From: Bacteroidales bacterium
Lineage (GTDB): Bacteria; Bacteroidota; Bacteroidia; Bacteroidales; UBA932
Direction of reading: 5' to 3'
DNA length: 20,929 nucleotides
Assembly (NCBI GenBank): GCA_016303175.1
Contig: JAEDMF010000009.1
Span: 1 to 20,929 of the forward strand
Made by a program: the position numbers and the translations under genes. The notes below the pieces were generated by a model that was given only the letters and a program-made list of their open reading frames with translations, searched no databases and was not told where the DNA came from. This document shows positions 1-7,384 of the stretch, piece after piece (the stretch's first letter is position 1; every line of letters begins with the position of its first letter).

Positions 1-429
1 GAGCATACGTGCGCAGGGAGGATAGCCCATACCCTGGAAATACTGGTTGAGAACGATGGTGACACCCATTATCAGAATCAGCATATTCACAAACTGAGGT
101 CCCTCGTGGACACCGGTAATGAGGTAGCTCAAATCAACTCCAAAGCCGAAGCAGAAGTTGGCGATGGCACGGAGCAGCAGCCCGAGGGCCATAAAGGCCT
201 TGGTGCTGACTTTCTCCACTATGAAACCGTTTACAAAGCGGCTGGTGCCATAAATGAGGGAACCAAGGGCGATGATAATACCGAAGCTGGTGTTGGATAT
301 GCCGTATTCAGCAGTCAGGCCCGGCATTGCAATGGAAAAGTTCTTGCGAACAAAATAGTATATCGCATACACTACCATTGAAACCAATATGGTTCGCCAC
401 TGCCAGTAATTAAAGGATTTCTGCTTCAT
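1..429 (-). CDS. MFS transporter, organophosphate:phosphate antiporter-like (partial, 3' end off window)
   Basis: The first 143 codons of an inner-membrane major facilitator transporter; the rest lies beyond base 1. The N-terminus has a helix followed by YYFVRKNFSIAMP (about residues 24-36), a stretch typical of the GlpT/UhpT/UhpC (organophosphate:phosphate antiporter) branch, and later QGMGYPPCAR, which matches the QGxGWPPxxR-like loop of the same branch. Two to four hydrophobic helices are visible. The ATG start at 429 lies 15 bases after the stop of the outer-membrane protein gene, so the two are probably co-transcribed. The family normally exchanges a sugar phosphate or glycerol 3-phosphate for phosphate, but the substrate cannot be told from this fragment; UhpC-like members are sensors rather than transporters. 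Confidence 0.82.
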   Translation of the reverse strand, partial: MKQKSFNYWQWRTILVSMVVYAIYYFVRKNFSIAMPGLTAEYGISNTSFGIIIALGSLIYGTSRFVNGFIVEKVSTKAFMALGLLLRAIANFCFGFGVDLSYLITGVHEGPQFVNMLILIMGVTIVLNQYFQGMGYPPCARML

Positions 430-444
430 TGTTTTGGGAACTTA

Positions 445-1110
445 CTAAAAAATATAAGCGACGCCGAGACTGAGTTGCCACTTGTTGTGAGCTGTCTGAG
501 TCTTCTGCTTGAGATAGTCGAGAAAATAGGCATCGGCGCCCAGATAAAGTTTGACGATGGTATTGAATACGAAACCGGCATTCACCGCAAGACCTGCATT
601 GAAACGGCGAGGAGCACTTACGCCGCTGTCCAGAATATTGAAAACAGACTCGGCGGAAATTCCGGCAGAAGAAGCATTTTCCCTTTCGGTTACTTTCAAT
701 TTCCCCGCAGAGTGAATCCAGTACTGGAGCAGAGGGCCTGCCTCAGCATAAAAGCCTGTAGTGTAGCTCACGGGCACGCTAAGCTGGTACTTGATGGGCA
801 TTACATCCACAAAAATGTTATTCACGGATGTCCTTTCATCCCTTATGACAGTACCTGTATTGTCCCGTCTCTGGGAAGCCCCTGTACAATTGCTGATTTC
901 AGCTTCAAAGGATAGGGAAGAAAAAGGTCCGAGAGGAAGATCATATCCGACATTGAGATATACTCCTCCGCTATGGGAGAAGTGGGCCTCAGTCAAGCCG
1001 GTCACATTGACATATTTCAAACCGCCGCCGAAGAACAAGCCTTCGGAGCGGCCAAGACAAGGCAATGCGGCCGACAGAATAGCAAGAATACCGATAGCTG
1101 CCCTTTTCAC
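445..1110 (-). CDS. Outer-membrane beta-barrel protein (hypothetical, PorT/OMP-like)
   Basis: A 221-residue exported protein. Residues 1-23 form a signal peptide (positive KR, hydrophobic ILAILSAALPCLG). The mature part alternates hydrophobic and polar residues in short strands with Gly and aromatic residues, and ends in ...SLGVAYIF, a C-terminal Phe as in outer-membrane barrels recognised by the BAM machinery. The size suits an 8-10 strand barrel such as the Bacteroidota OMP_b-brl family. The start codon is GTG (1110-1108) and no in-frame ATG lies between it and the signal peptide; no Shine-Dalgarno site is visible. It lies 36 bases after rnfA and 15 bases before the transporter gene. Its function is unknown; only location and fold are inferred. 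Confidence 0.78.
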   Translation of the reverse strand: MKRAAIGILAILSAALPCLGRSEGLFFGGGLKYVNVTGLTEAHFSHSGGVYLNVGYDLPLGPFSSLSFEAEISNCTGASQRRDNTGTVIRDERTSVNNIFVDVMPIKYQLSVPVSYTTGFYAEAGPLLQYWIHSAGKLKVTERENASSAGISAESVFNILDSGVSAPRRFNAGLAVNAGFVFNTIVKLYLGADAYFLDYLKQKTQTAHNKWQLSLGVAYIF

Positions 1111-1146
1111 TGTAATATAAATTAGTACTTGAAAATAATAAATTAC

Positions 1147-1746
1147 CTATACCAAACCGCTGAAGCCCATAAAGGCCATAGCAAGAATGGATGCTGTAAG
1201 CAGGGCTATGGGCACTCCCTTGAACAGTTTGGGCACGTTGTTGAGGGCAAGAGCCTCGCGCAGTCCGGCGAAGAGCACCATAGCCAGGGCAAAGCCCGCT
1301 GAGGTGGCTAGGGCATATACTATACTTTGACCGAGGTTGAGCATATGGCTTTCAGCGCCGAAGGTAAACTCCTTGGTGACAACCGTAAGGGCAACGCCGA
1401 GCACGGCGCAGTTGGTGGTAATCAGGGGCAGGAATATACCCAAAGCGGAATAGAGCGAAGGGGAAACCTTCTTGAGCACTATCTCCACCATCTGCACTAG
1501 AGCGGCGATGACCAATATGAAGGCAATGGTCTGGAGGTATTCAACGCCCAGAGGTACAAGCACATAGTACTGGAGCAAATAGGTCACGAGGGTAGCGAGG
1601 GTGATTACAAAAGTCACCGCGCCGCTCATGCCGGCAGCCGTGGATACCTTGCCCGACACTCCGAGGAAGGGACAAATGCCCAGGAATTGGGAGAGCAGTA
1701 TGTTGTTGACGAATACTGCGGAAATTATTATGAGAATGTACTCCAT
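1147..1746 (-). CDS. rnfA: Rnf complex subunit RnfA (ion-translocating electron transport complex)
   Basis: An integral inner-membrane subunit of 199 residues, close to the usual ~190-200. It has six hydrophobic helices and the family hallmarks NNILLSQFLGICPFLGVS (about residues 14-31) and TTNCAVLGVAL (about 110-120). The NC in the second motif supplies a cysteine that, in RnfA/NqrE proteins, helps hold an intramembrane iron-sulfur cluster together with RnfE/NqrD. With RnfE it forms the inverted pair through which ions are thought to move. It is the last rnf gene and starts 3 bases after the stop of rnfE. The cassette order B-C-D-G-E-A is the one known from Bacteroides. Confidence 0.97.
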   Translation of the reverse strand: MEYILIIISAVFVNNILLSQFLGICPFLGVSGKVSTAAGMSGAVTFVITLATLVTYLLQYYVLVPLGVEYLQTIAFILVIAALVQMVEIVLKKVSPSLYSALGIFLPLITTNCAVLGVALTVVTKEFTFGAESHMLNLGQSIVYALATSAGFALAMVLFAGLREALALNNVPKLFKGVPIALLTASILAMAFMGFSGLV

Positions 1747-1749
1747 AGC

Positions 1750-2337
1750 CTACAGTTTTTTTGCGAAGATTTTGCGGAATGCCACCATAAGATAGGCCAG
1801 AACCATAAATGCGCCGGGTGCAAGCACAAAGATGAGTATGCCGTCTCCCGGAATGAACTTCCAGCCGAAAATGCTGCCGTTGCCAAGAACTTCGCGCACT
1901 ATACCTATAATAGTAAGGGACACGGTGAAGCCCAGACCTATGCCCAGACCGTCCAGAGCCGAGTCGAAAATGCTGTTTTTATTGGCGAAGGCTTCAGCCC
2001 TGCCGAGCACTATGCAATTCACCACAATGAGGGGGATGAACAGTCCAAGCGTCTGGTAGATGCCGGGCAGAAAAGCCTGCATCAGCAACTGGAGCAGAGT
2101 CACGAAGGTGGCAATAATTACGATGTATGAGGGAATGCGCACCTTGTCCGGAATCAGTCCGGCTACGGCAGAAATGGCCATATTGCTGAGAATCAGCACA
2201 AAGGCTGTCGCCAGACCCATACTCATACCATTGATGGCGGAAGTAGTGGTGGCAAGGGTGGGACACATTCCGAGCACCAGTACGAAGGTGGGGTTGTCCT
2301 TGATGAAACCCTTGGTTACAAGTGAAAATTTACTCAT
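1750..2337 (-). CDS. rnfE: Rnf complex subunit RnfE
   Basis: A 195-residue integral membrane protein with six hydrophobic helices, paralogous to RnfA in inverted topology. Diagnostic stretches are KDNPTFVLVLGMCPTLA (about residues 14-30), with the conserved Cys of the first half, and IVVNCIVLGRAEAFA (about 104-118), with the NCxxLGRAEAFA signature of RnfE/NqrD. It works with RnfA in the membrane core of the ferredoxin:NAD+ oxidoreductase. Its ATG overlaps the last 8 bases of rnfG (2330-2337), so translation is probably coupled. Length and motifs are normal for the family. Confidence 0.97.
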   Translation of the reverse strand: MSKFSLVTKGFIKDNPTFVLVLGMCPTLATTTSAINGMSMGLATAFVLILSNMAISAVAGLIPDKVRIPSYIVIIATFVTLLQLLMQAFLPGIYQTLGLFIPLIVVNCIVLGRAEAFANKNSIFDSALDGLGIGLGFTVSLTIIGIVREVLGNGSIFGWKFIPGDGILIFVLAPGAFMVLAYLMVAFRKIFAKKL

Positions 2338-2947
2338 TGATGTTACCCTCCATATTTACGATTTCCACATCGGTGGTGTCAGCAATTTCCGCAGGAGCGG
2401 CAGGCATAAGCTTGCGGAACTCGTCCACGGCATTCTGGACAGCCACACAGTATGCGCGGGAAGTGATGGTAGCGGCCGTAATGGCATCCACGTCTCCATT
2501 GTCCTGTTTTACAAGCAGTTTCTTCTGCGCGGGATCAAAGCCGGCAAACTGACCTGCAAAAGCGCTTTCCTCAGCCTTCGCTCCCAGACCTGGAGTCTCG
2601 GAATGTTCGAGAATGGAAGTGCTGCACACAGTACCGTCGGTCTTGAAGCCAACCATCATGCGTATGCGTCCCCCGAAACCAGTACTGAAAGTTTTTATGG
2701 CAACACCTACGGTATCACCCTGAGCATCCATTGCAAAGCTATACTCGAACTCACCGTCGACGGCTGCTTCGGAAAGACTCTCGAAAGGAGGCAAAACCTT
2801 GGCAATGGCCTCCTGTGTCCTGGCCTTCTTGGCCTGCTCTATGGGCGAGGCAGTAAGAATATAAATGCCTGCCAGAAGGGCTCCACATACCAGGGTAATG
2901 GTTCCCAGGCACAGTATCATATTGGTAAATGAACTTTTCACAGCCAT
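2330..2947 (-). CDS. rnfG: Rnf complex subunit RnfG (covalent-FMN protein)
   Basis: A 205-residue subunit with one N-terminal membrane anchor (about residues 7-30) and a periplasmic FMN-binding domain. ILEHSETPGLG (about 112-122) and DAITAATITS (about 154-163) are family signatures; Thr160 is the expected attachment site for FMN, placed there by the flavin transferase ApbE. ApbE is not in the window. I chose ATG 2947 because GGGAGG lies 8 bases upstream within the end of rnfD and the hydrophobic anchor begins right after; an open frame extends upstream to 2980 but would bury the start in rnfD. The gap to rnfD is 2 bases, and it overlaps rnfE by 8. Confidence 0.96.
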   Translation of the reverse strand: MAVKSSFTNMILCLGTITLVCGALLAGIYILTASPIEQAKKARTQEAIAKVLPPFESLSEAAVDGEFEYSFAMDAQGDTVGVAIKTFSTGFGGRIRMMVGFKTDGTVCSTSILEHSETPGLGAKAEESAFAGQFAGFDPAQKKLLVKQDNGDVDAITAATITSRAYCVAVQNAVDEFRKLMPAAPAEIADTTDVEIVNMEGNINE

Positions 2948-2949
2948 AG

Positions 2950-3909
2950 TTATGCCCTCCCGAATTTCTTGGATTTGCACATCTTATTGATAAGAGGCAC
3001 AAAAGCGTTCATTATAAGAATAGCGAAGGAAACACCTTCAGGGTATGCTCCCCAGTAGCGGATGACCATAGTAATCAAACCTATGCCTATACCGAAAATA
3101 ATGCCACCCTTATTGCTCATAGGCGAGGTGACATAATCTGTCGCCATAAAAATGGAGCCGAGCATAATGCCTCCGGTGCAGAGGGAAATCAGGGGCTGGG
3201 GATAAGCATCCGGAGCAATGAGCCAGGCCACAAGGGCAAAAAGAAGGACGGTTGCCCAAATGCTCAGAGTAATCCAGGGTTTGATTACACGGCGTACAAG
3301 CAGGTATATGAAACCGGCAATGAGGGCAAGGTCGGAAATCTCGCCGGCGCTGCCTCCCTGAAAGAGGGCTCCGGAAAGGGATATACCCTCAGTCAGACCA
3401 CCTTCCTTCAACTGGCCCAGCAAAGTGGGGCCTGTAACGGCATCCACGCAGAAATTCCAGGCGGAAGAAATGTCGGGAAGGGGCCACGAAGTCATATATA
3501 CGGGGAAGGATATGAGCAGGAACACCCTGGCTACTATTGCAGGATTGAACACGTTCTGGCCCAGACCTCCGAAGCTCATCTTCGCCACTCCTATGGCCAC
3601 GACCGCACCTATGGCAACTACCCATAAGGGAGTGCTCGAAGGAAGGTTGAGAGCCAACAGCAGGCCGGTCACCACGGCGGAAAGGTCACCTATGGTCGAG
3701 GGTTTCCTGAACATGAACCTGGTGATGAGCCACTCCAGCAACACGCAGCTGCCTATACTCACCAGCAATACGAAGAATTCAGCCCATCCATAGAACAGAA
3801 GGGCGACAAGGGTTGCCGGCACGAGCGCAATGATAACGTCGCGCATCAGCCTCCTGGTCGTTACATCCGTATGAATGTGGGGAGATGGAGAAACCAACAT
3901 CTTTTGCAT
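2950..3909 (-). CDS. rnfD: Rnf complex subunit RnfD (flavin-carrying membrane subunit)
   Basis: A 319-residue inner-membrane subunit with about nine to ten hydrophobic helices, homologous to NqrB. It opens with SPSPHIH (about residues 7-13), a usual RnfD N-terminus, and carries GGLGQNVFNPA (about 114-124) and FMATDYVTSPM near the C-terminus, both family signatures. The flavin-attachment segment reads DAVTGPTLLG (residues 156-165), so Thr162 is the expected covalent FMN site. Pro replaces the usual Ala just before that Thr, and Leu the Pro just after it. In known Rnf complexes this subunit passes electrons between RnfG and RnfC and takes part in ion movement. The gene lies 5 bases after rnfC and 2 bases before rnfG. 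Confidence 0.96.
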   Translation of the reverse strand: MQKMLVSPSPHIHTDVTTRRLMRDVIIALVPATLVALLFYGWAEFFVLLVSIGSCVLLEWLITRFMFRKPSTIGDLSAVVTGLLLALNLPSSTPLWVVAIGAVVAIGVAKMSFGGLGQNVFNPAIVARVFLLISFPVYMTSWPLPDISSAWNFCVDAVTGPTLLGQLKEGGLTEGISLSGALFQGGSAGEISDLALIAGFIYLLVRRVIKPWITLSIWATVLLFALVAWLIAPDAYPQPLISLCTGGIMLGSIFMATDYVTSPMSNKGGIIFGIGIGLITMVIRYWGAYPEGVSFAILIMNAFVPLINKMCKSKKFGRA

Positions 3910-3914
3910 ATACT

Positions 3915-5267
3915 TTACTTTCTAGTTTTGATTATTCTTAATACATCAGCCTTTGCCGGACGTATCATATCCAGCAGGGGCACGGAAGCGGGGCATGAGT
4001 AAAGACAACAGCCGCACTCAATGCAATCCTGCACTGCATTGCTCTCCAGAGCCTCCATATCGGAGACCTTGGCCAATTTGAAAAGCAGATAGGGTTCCAA
4101 GCCCATGGGACAGGCTCCTGCACAGCGTCCGCAACGTATGCAGGCGCTCCCGGGACGTCTCTTGGTTTGCTCTTCCGTCAGATAAAGCAGGGAACTTGTA
4201 CCCTTGACCGTCGTAGCCTCCATATTGGAGATGGCTTTGCCCATCATAGGACCGCCGGAGATTATCTTGGCGGCAGAAGCCGGAACACCGCCGGCCTGTT
4301 CAGCAATGAAGGACAGCGGAGTGCCTATGCGGAATTGGTAATTGTGCTGTACAAGCTGGCAGTCGCCGGTCACGGTCATCACATTGGTAATGAGGGGACG
4401 GTTCTTCTGGACCGCCTCATATACGGCGAGGGCCGTGCCCACATTCTGCACTACTGCGCCCACGTCGATGGGGATTTTGCCCGAAGGCACCTGACGGCCC
4501 ATGACTGCATCAATAAGCTGTTTTTCTCCGCCCTGAGGATATTTTTTCTGCAGAACCTTGATGGACAGCTTGCCGCATACGGAAGTGGTGTGCTGGAGAG
4601 AGGACAGTTTCGACGACATAGTCATTATTGCCTCGTTCTTGTTCTCCTCAATGGCTATCACCACGGGGCAATCGCCCATTGCGTGGCTGAGAAGAGCGGC
4701 GCCGATGATAATCTCGCTGCTGCGCTCTATCATAATGCGGTTGTCCGAAGTTAGATACGGCTCGCACTCAGCACCGTTGAGTATGATGCACTCGGCCTTC
4801 TTGCCCGGAGGAGGAGAAAGTTTGATGTGGGTGGGGAAGGTTGCACCTCCAAGGCCAACCACACCGGCGAGTTTCACCTTATTGATAATATCCGCAGGAT
4901 TCTCGGGGATATCCGTGATCAAGGTTGTGCTCAGGTCGATGTCCTCCCTCCACTCATCTCCGGACACCTCTATTTCAATGTGGGGAACAAGATTGCCGGC
5001 GATGTCTGCGCGGGGAGCAATGGCCTTGACAACGCCTGACACAGGAGAGTGGACGTATGCCGAAACAAAGCCGGAAGGCTCTGCGATGACATCTCCCACC
5101 TTCACTGTGTCACCTACTGCCACAACGGGGGTAGCAGGGGCTCCAAGATGCTGGGCCATGGAAACATAAACCTTCTCAGGCAAAGGCAGAATCTCTATCT
5201 TGCTGTTGCTGGAAATCTTCTTGTCGGCGGGATGTATGCCGCCCATCTTGAATGTAAGTTTACGCAT
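3915..5267 (-). CDS. rnfC: Rnf complex subunit RnfC (NADH-site, 2x[4Fe-4S])
   Basis: A 450-residue peripheral subunit on the cytoplasmic face that reacts with NAD(H). The N-terminus MRKLTFKMGGIHP is typical. The Nqo1-like nucleotide/FMN-binding part is marked by GLGGATFPTHIK and ILNGAECEPYLT; two [4Fe-4S] sites follow at C376-C379-C382-C386 and C415-C418-C421-C425 (CIRCGRC and CIECGCC motifs). ATG 5267 is chosen because it gives the family N-terminus; the open frame extends 32 codons upstream, but that part overlaps the cysteine-rich end of rnfB. Its A is shared with the last base of the rnfB stop (TAATG), so translation is coupled. The length matches RnfC proteins that lack the long Ala/Lys-rich tail of E. 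coli RsxC. Confidence 0.97.
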   Translation of the reverse strand: MRKLTFKMGGIHPADKKISSNSKIEILPLPEKVYVSMAQHLGAPATPVVAVGDTVKVGDVIAEPSGFVSAYVHSPVSGVVKAIAPRADIAGNLVPHIEIEVSGDEWREDIDLSTTLITDIPENPADIINKVKLAGVVGLGGATFPTHIKLSPPPGKKAECIILNGAECEPYLTSDNRIMIERSSEIIIGAALLSHAMGDCPVVIAIEENKNEAIMTMSSKLSSLQHTTSVCGKLSIKVLQKKYPQGGEKQLIDAVMGRQVPSGKIPIDVGAVVQNVGTALAVYEAVQKNRPLITNVMTVTGDCQLVQHNYQFRIGTPLSFIAEQAGGVPASAAKIISGGPMMGKAISNMEATTVKGTSSLLYLTEEQTKRRPGSACIRCGRCAGACPMGLEPYLLFKLAKVSDMEALESNAVQDCIECGCCLYSCPASVPLLDMIRPAKADVLRIIKTRK

Positions 5268-6112
5268 TACTCTTCCTCCTTCTTTTTGGGCAATACAGGG
5301 AAGTTTACGGCATGAATGGCACCTGTAGGGCACTCTGCCACGCACTTCTTGCAAAGCTTGCATTTTGCATAGTCAATATAGGCGAGGTTGGACTCGACGG
5401 TAATGGCATCGTGGGGGCAGACCTTGGCGCATTTGCTGCAACCGATGCAGGCATTGGCACAGGCCTTACGCGCCACTCCTCCCTTATCCTTGTTGACACA
5501 GTCAACATATACTCTCATTCCACGGGGACCCTTGTTGCGCAGCTCGATTATCCCCTTGGGACAAGCCTTTGCGCAGGCGCCGCAGCCCGTACACTTGCTT
5601 TCATCCACCTCGGGAAGGCCCGTGGCGGGATTCATCTGAATAGCGCCGAAACTGCACGCATTCACGCAGTCACCGCAGCCGAGACAACCCCAGGGGCAGC
5701 CTGTCTCGCCCTTGTACAACATTGCCTGAACCCTGCAGGAAGCCATACCGTCATAACGATTGACCTTGGGCCTGGCCTCACAGGTTCCATTGCATCTTAC
5801 CACAGCCACCTGGGGAGCCTTTACCTTGGCCTCGATACCCAGAACTGCGGCAACCTTGGCCATTGTGTCATTCCCCCCGACAGGGCAGAAATTGCCGTCA
5901 AGATTACCCGCAGTCACGCAGGCCTGCGCAAAAGCGCGACATCCGGCAAAGCCGCAACCGCCGCAATTGGCGCCCGGCATCACTTTTTCAATCTCGTCGA
6001 TACGAGGATCCTCCTCGACCTTGAATTTGCTGGCCAGAAGGTACAACAGAACGGCAGAGAGGACTCCAAGCCCAAGTATCACCGCCACTGTCCAAATAAA
6101 AACACTACTCAT
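5267..6112 (-). CDS. rnfB: Rnf complex subunit RnfB (ferredoxin-side, multi-cluster iron-sulfur protein)
   Basis: A 281-residue subunit that accepts electrons from reduced ferredoxin. Residues 4-27 form a membrane anchor; next is a Fes-type cluster motif NCGGCGFAGCRAF (C50, C53, C58, with C76). Four ferredoxin-type [4Fe-4S] motifs follow: C143-C146-C149-C153, C174-C177-C180-C184, C222-C225-C228-C232 and C251-C254-C257-C261. This is longer than the ~190-residue proteobacterial RnfB, which has two such motifs, and resembles the long RnfB of anaerobes. The end is a charged KKKEEE tail. It overlaps rseC by 8 bases and touches rnfC through TAATG. It is the first rnf gene of the run. Confidence 0.97.
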   Translation of the reverse strand: MSSVFIWTVAVILGLGVLSAVLLYLLASKFKVEEDPRIDEIEKVMPGANCGGCGFAGCRAFAQACVTAGNLDGNFCPVGGNDTMAKVAAVLGIEAKVKAPQVAVVRCNGTCEARPKVNRYDGMASCRVQAMLYKGETGCPWGCLGCGDCVNACSFGAIQMNPATGLPEVDESKCTGCGACAKACPKGIIELRNKGPRGMRVYVDCVNKDKGGVARKACANACIGCSKCAKVCPHDAITVESNLAYIDYAKCKLCKKCVAECPTGAIHAVNFPVLPKKKEEE

Positions 6113-6524
6113 ATTTCCGTTTTATATAGAATACAAATTGATTGTTCAATTTCTTTCTGAAGCAGAATATCACCAGATAGTACAGCACAACTGCCGATAT
6201 TCCGACGAGGCCCACATACAGTTCCGCAAGGCCCGCGGCGCTGCTTGAAAGGACCGCCGCCACGAGTATGATCAGGGGTATGACATAAGCCACCCACACA
6301 GCCTTCATCCCCATCGACTTCTTCAGGCACAATTCCACCTGGTCGCCGGGCTGAAGCAGCGCAAAGGCATCCGTGGGCACCTCCACAAGAGAGGTGGAAC
6401 TCTCACCGACGCCGCACAGACTCTTTGCATGACAGGCCTCGCAGGCAGACTGCCTTACAATTTCGACTCGAGTCACGTAGCGGTCAATGTCGCGGACTAT
6501 GCCTCTGTGTGAAATTTCCTCCAT
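6105..6524 (-). CDS. rseC: RseC/MucC family protein (SoxR-reducing-system family)
   Basis: A 139-residue inner-membrane protein. A soluble N-terminal part contains C28-x2-C31-x5-C37 (ACEACHAKSLCG), the cysteine cluster typical of the RseC/MucC family. Two hydrophobic helices follow at about residues 73-95 and 100-120, and the tail is basic. In E. coli the family is linked to sigma-E regulation and, together with the Rnf homologue Rsx, to reduction of SoxR. In Bacteroidota, rseC commonly sits directly before rnfB, as here, which suggests a role in assembly or redox control of the complex rather than stress signalling; that role is inference. It overlaps rnfB by 8 bases and starts one base after the upstream gene ends. 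Confidence 0.92.
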   Translation of the reverse strand: MEEISHRGIVRDIDRYVTRVEIVRQSACEACHAKSLCGVGESSTSLVEVPTDAFALLQPGDQVELCLKKSMGMKAVWVAYVIPLIILVAAVLSSSAAGLAELYVGLVGISAVVLYYLVIFCFRKKLNNQFVFYIKRKYE

Positions 6525-6525
6525 A

Positions 6526-7380
6526 TTATCTTATCTTTGAATCCATAGGGTACTTCAAGCCCTTCTGGGCGGAGATGCGTCCCTCCACCTTGCCCATAAG
6601 TATGGGAGCGGCAAAGAGCACGGGAATGCGGTTTAAATCGTCGGTGATGTAGATATCCACATCCGTGTCACTCCTGAACACCTCTCCCGCGAGCAAATCA
6701 GCCGCAAATTTGAGACAGCGCACCGTTCCGAAACCGCTTACCCGCTTTGTCACCTTACCTTTATATATAAAGTGCACATTGTAAATCTCATCGTCTATGG
6801 CAAAGGTCATAGGATACTTCACATTGGGAGCGACCCTGGCCATATCGATGTTGCGTGCAAAGAAGAAAAGGGCCGGCAGGTCGAAAGTGCAGCCGTCCAA
6901 AGGCAGGCTCACTGTCTTGGGCTCTGTCATTCTTGTAGACCACCACTCGCCTTCTATCCGGGGGCTTTCCGCCTTCCAGTCATATATATAGGAATTGGTG
7001 GCCTTGTAGCTGCATTCGTGGGATGAACGGTTGAAGGAAATGGGCTGAAGGGCATCGTAGCTGAAATAAGAATTGAAATCCTCGCTCACGGGGAACATTC
7101 TTGCATAAATGCCTCTGGTAGCGCCGCTGACATTCACGTGAAACGCCTTTTGGCCTTCTATCCGCAGGGTATCCAGAGTCACTGAGGCTATGCCTATATC
7201 CGAATCCACCACCCCGAACTTGTAGTGTATGATGTAATCCAACTTCTCCCCTGCCTCGTATGCAGCCTCCGCCCCGCTGCGGGTATAGACGGGCACACAG
7301 GAGGACAAGCGCTGCGCAGAGACCGGCCGCGGAGAAAACGCGGTCAGCAGCATCGTTATCAGCAGGGCAAAGCAATTCAT
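6526..7380 (-). CDS. Secreted DUF3108 domain protein
   Basis: A 284-residue exported protein of unknown function. Residues 1-22 form a signal peptide ending ...PRPVSAQ. The mature part begins with the DUF3108 pattern, GEKLDYIIHYKFGVVDSDIG (about residues 43-62), and continues as a beta-rich domain with a paired YDALQPISF and a long C-terminal half that ends in a KVEGRIS-type strand. DUF3108 proteins are periplasmic or surface proteins found widely in Bacteroidota and Proteobacteria; no reaction is established. The gene lies between dnaB (4-base gap) and rseC (1-base gap), so it is transcribed with the Rnf genes. I infer an envelope role only from the signal peptide. Confidence 0.85.
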   Translation of the reverse strand: MNCFALLITMLLTAFSPRPVSAQRLSSCVPVYTRSGAEAAYEAGEKLDYIIHYKFGVVDSDIGIASVTLDTLRIEGQKAFHVNVSGATRGIYARMFPVSEDFNSYFSYDALQPISFNRSSHECSYKATNSYIYDWKAESPRIEGEWWSTRMTEPKTVSLPLDGCTFDLPALFFFARNIDMARVAPNVKYPMTFAIDDEIYNVHFIYKGKVTKRVSGFGTVRCLKFAADLLAGEVFRSDTDVDIYITDDLNRIPVLFAAPILMGKVEGRISAQKGLKYPMDSKIR

Positions 7381-7384
7381 ACTC

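Noticed and set aside
1111..1146. Terminator between rnfA and the outer-membrane protein gene
   Set aside because: The 36-base gap is AT-rich with no GC stem and no T run after a hairpin.
2060..2932. A 290-codon plus-strand frame opposite rnfE and rnfG
   Set aside because: It has no domain and the opposite strand encodes conserved Rnf subunits with start and stop overlaps.
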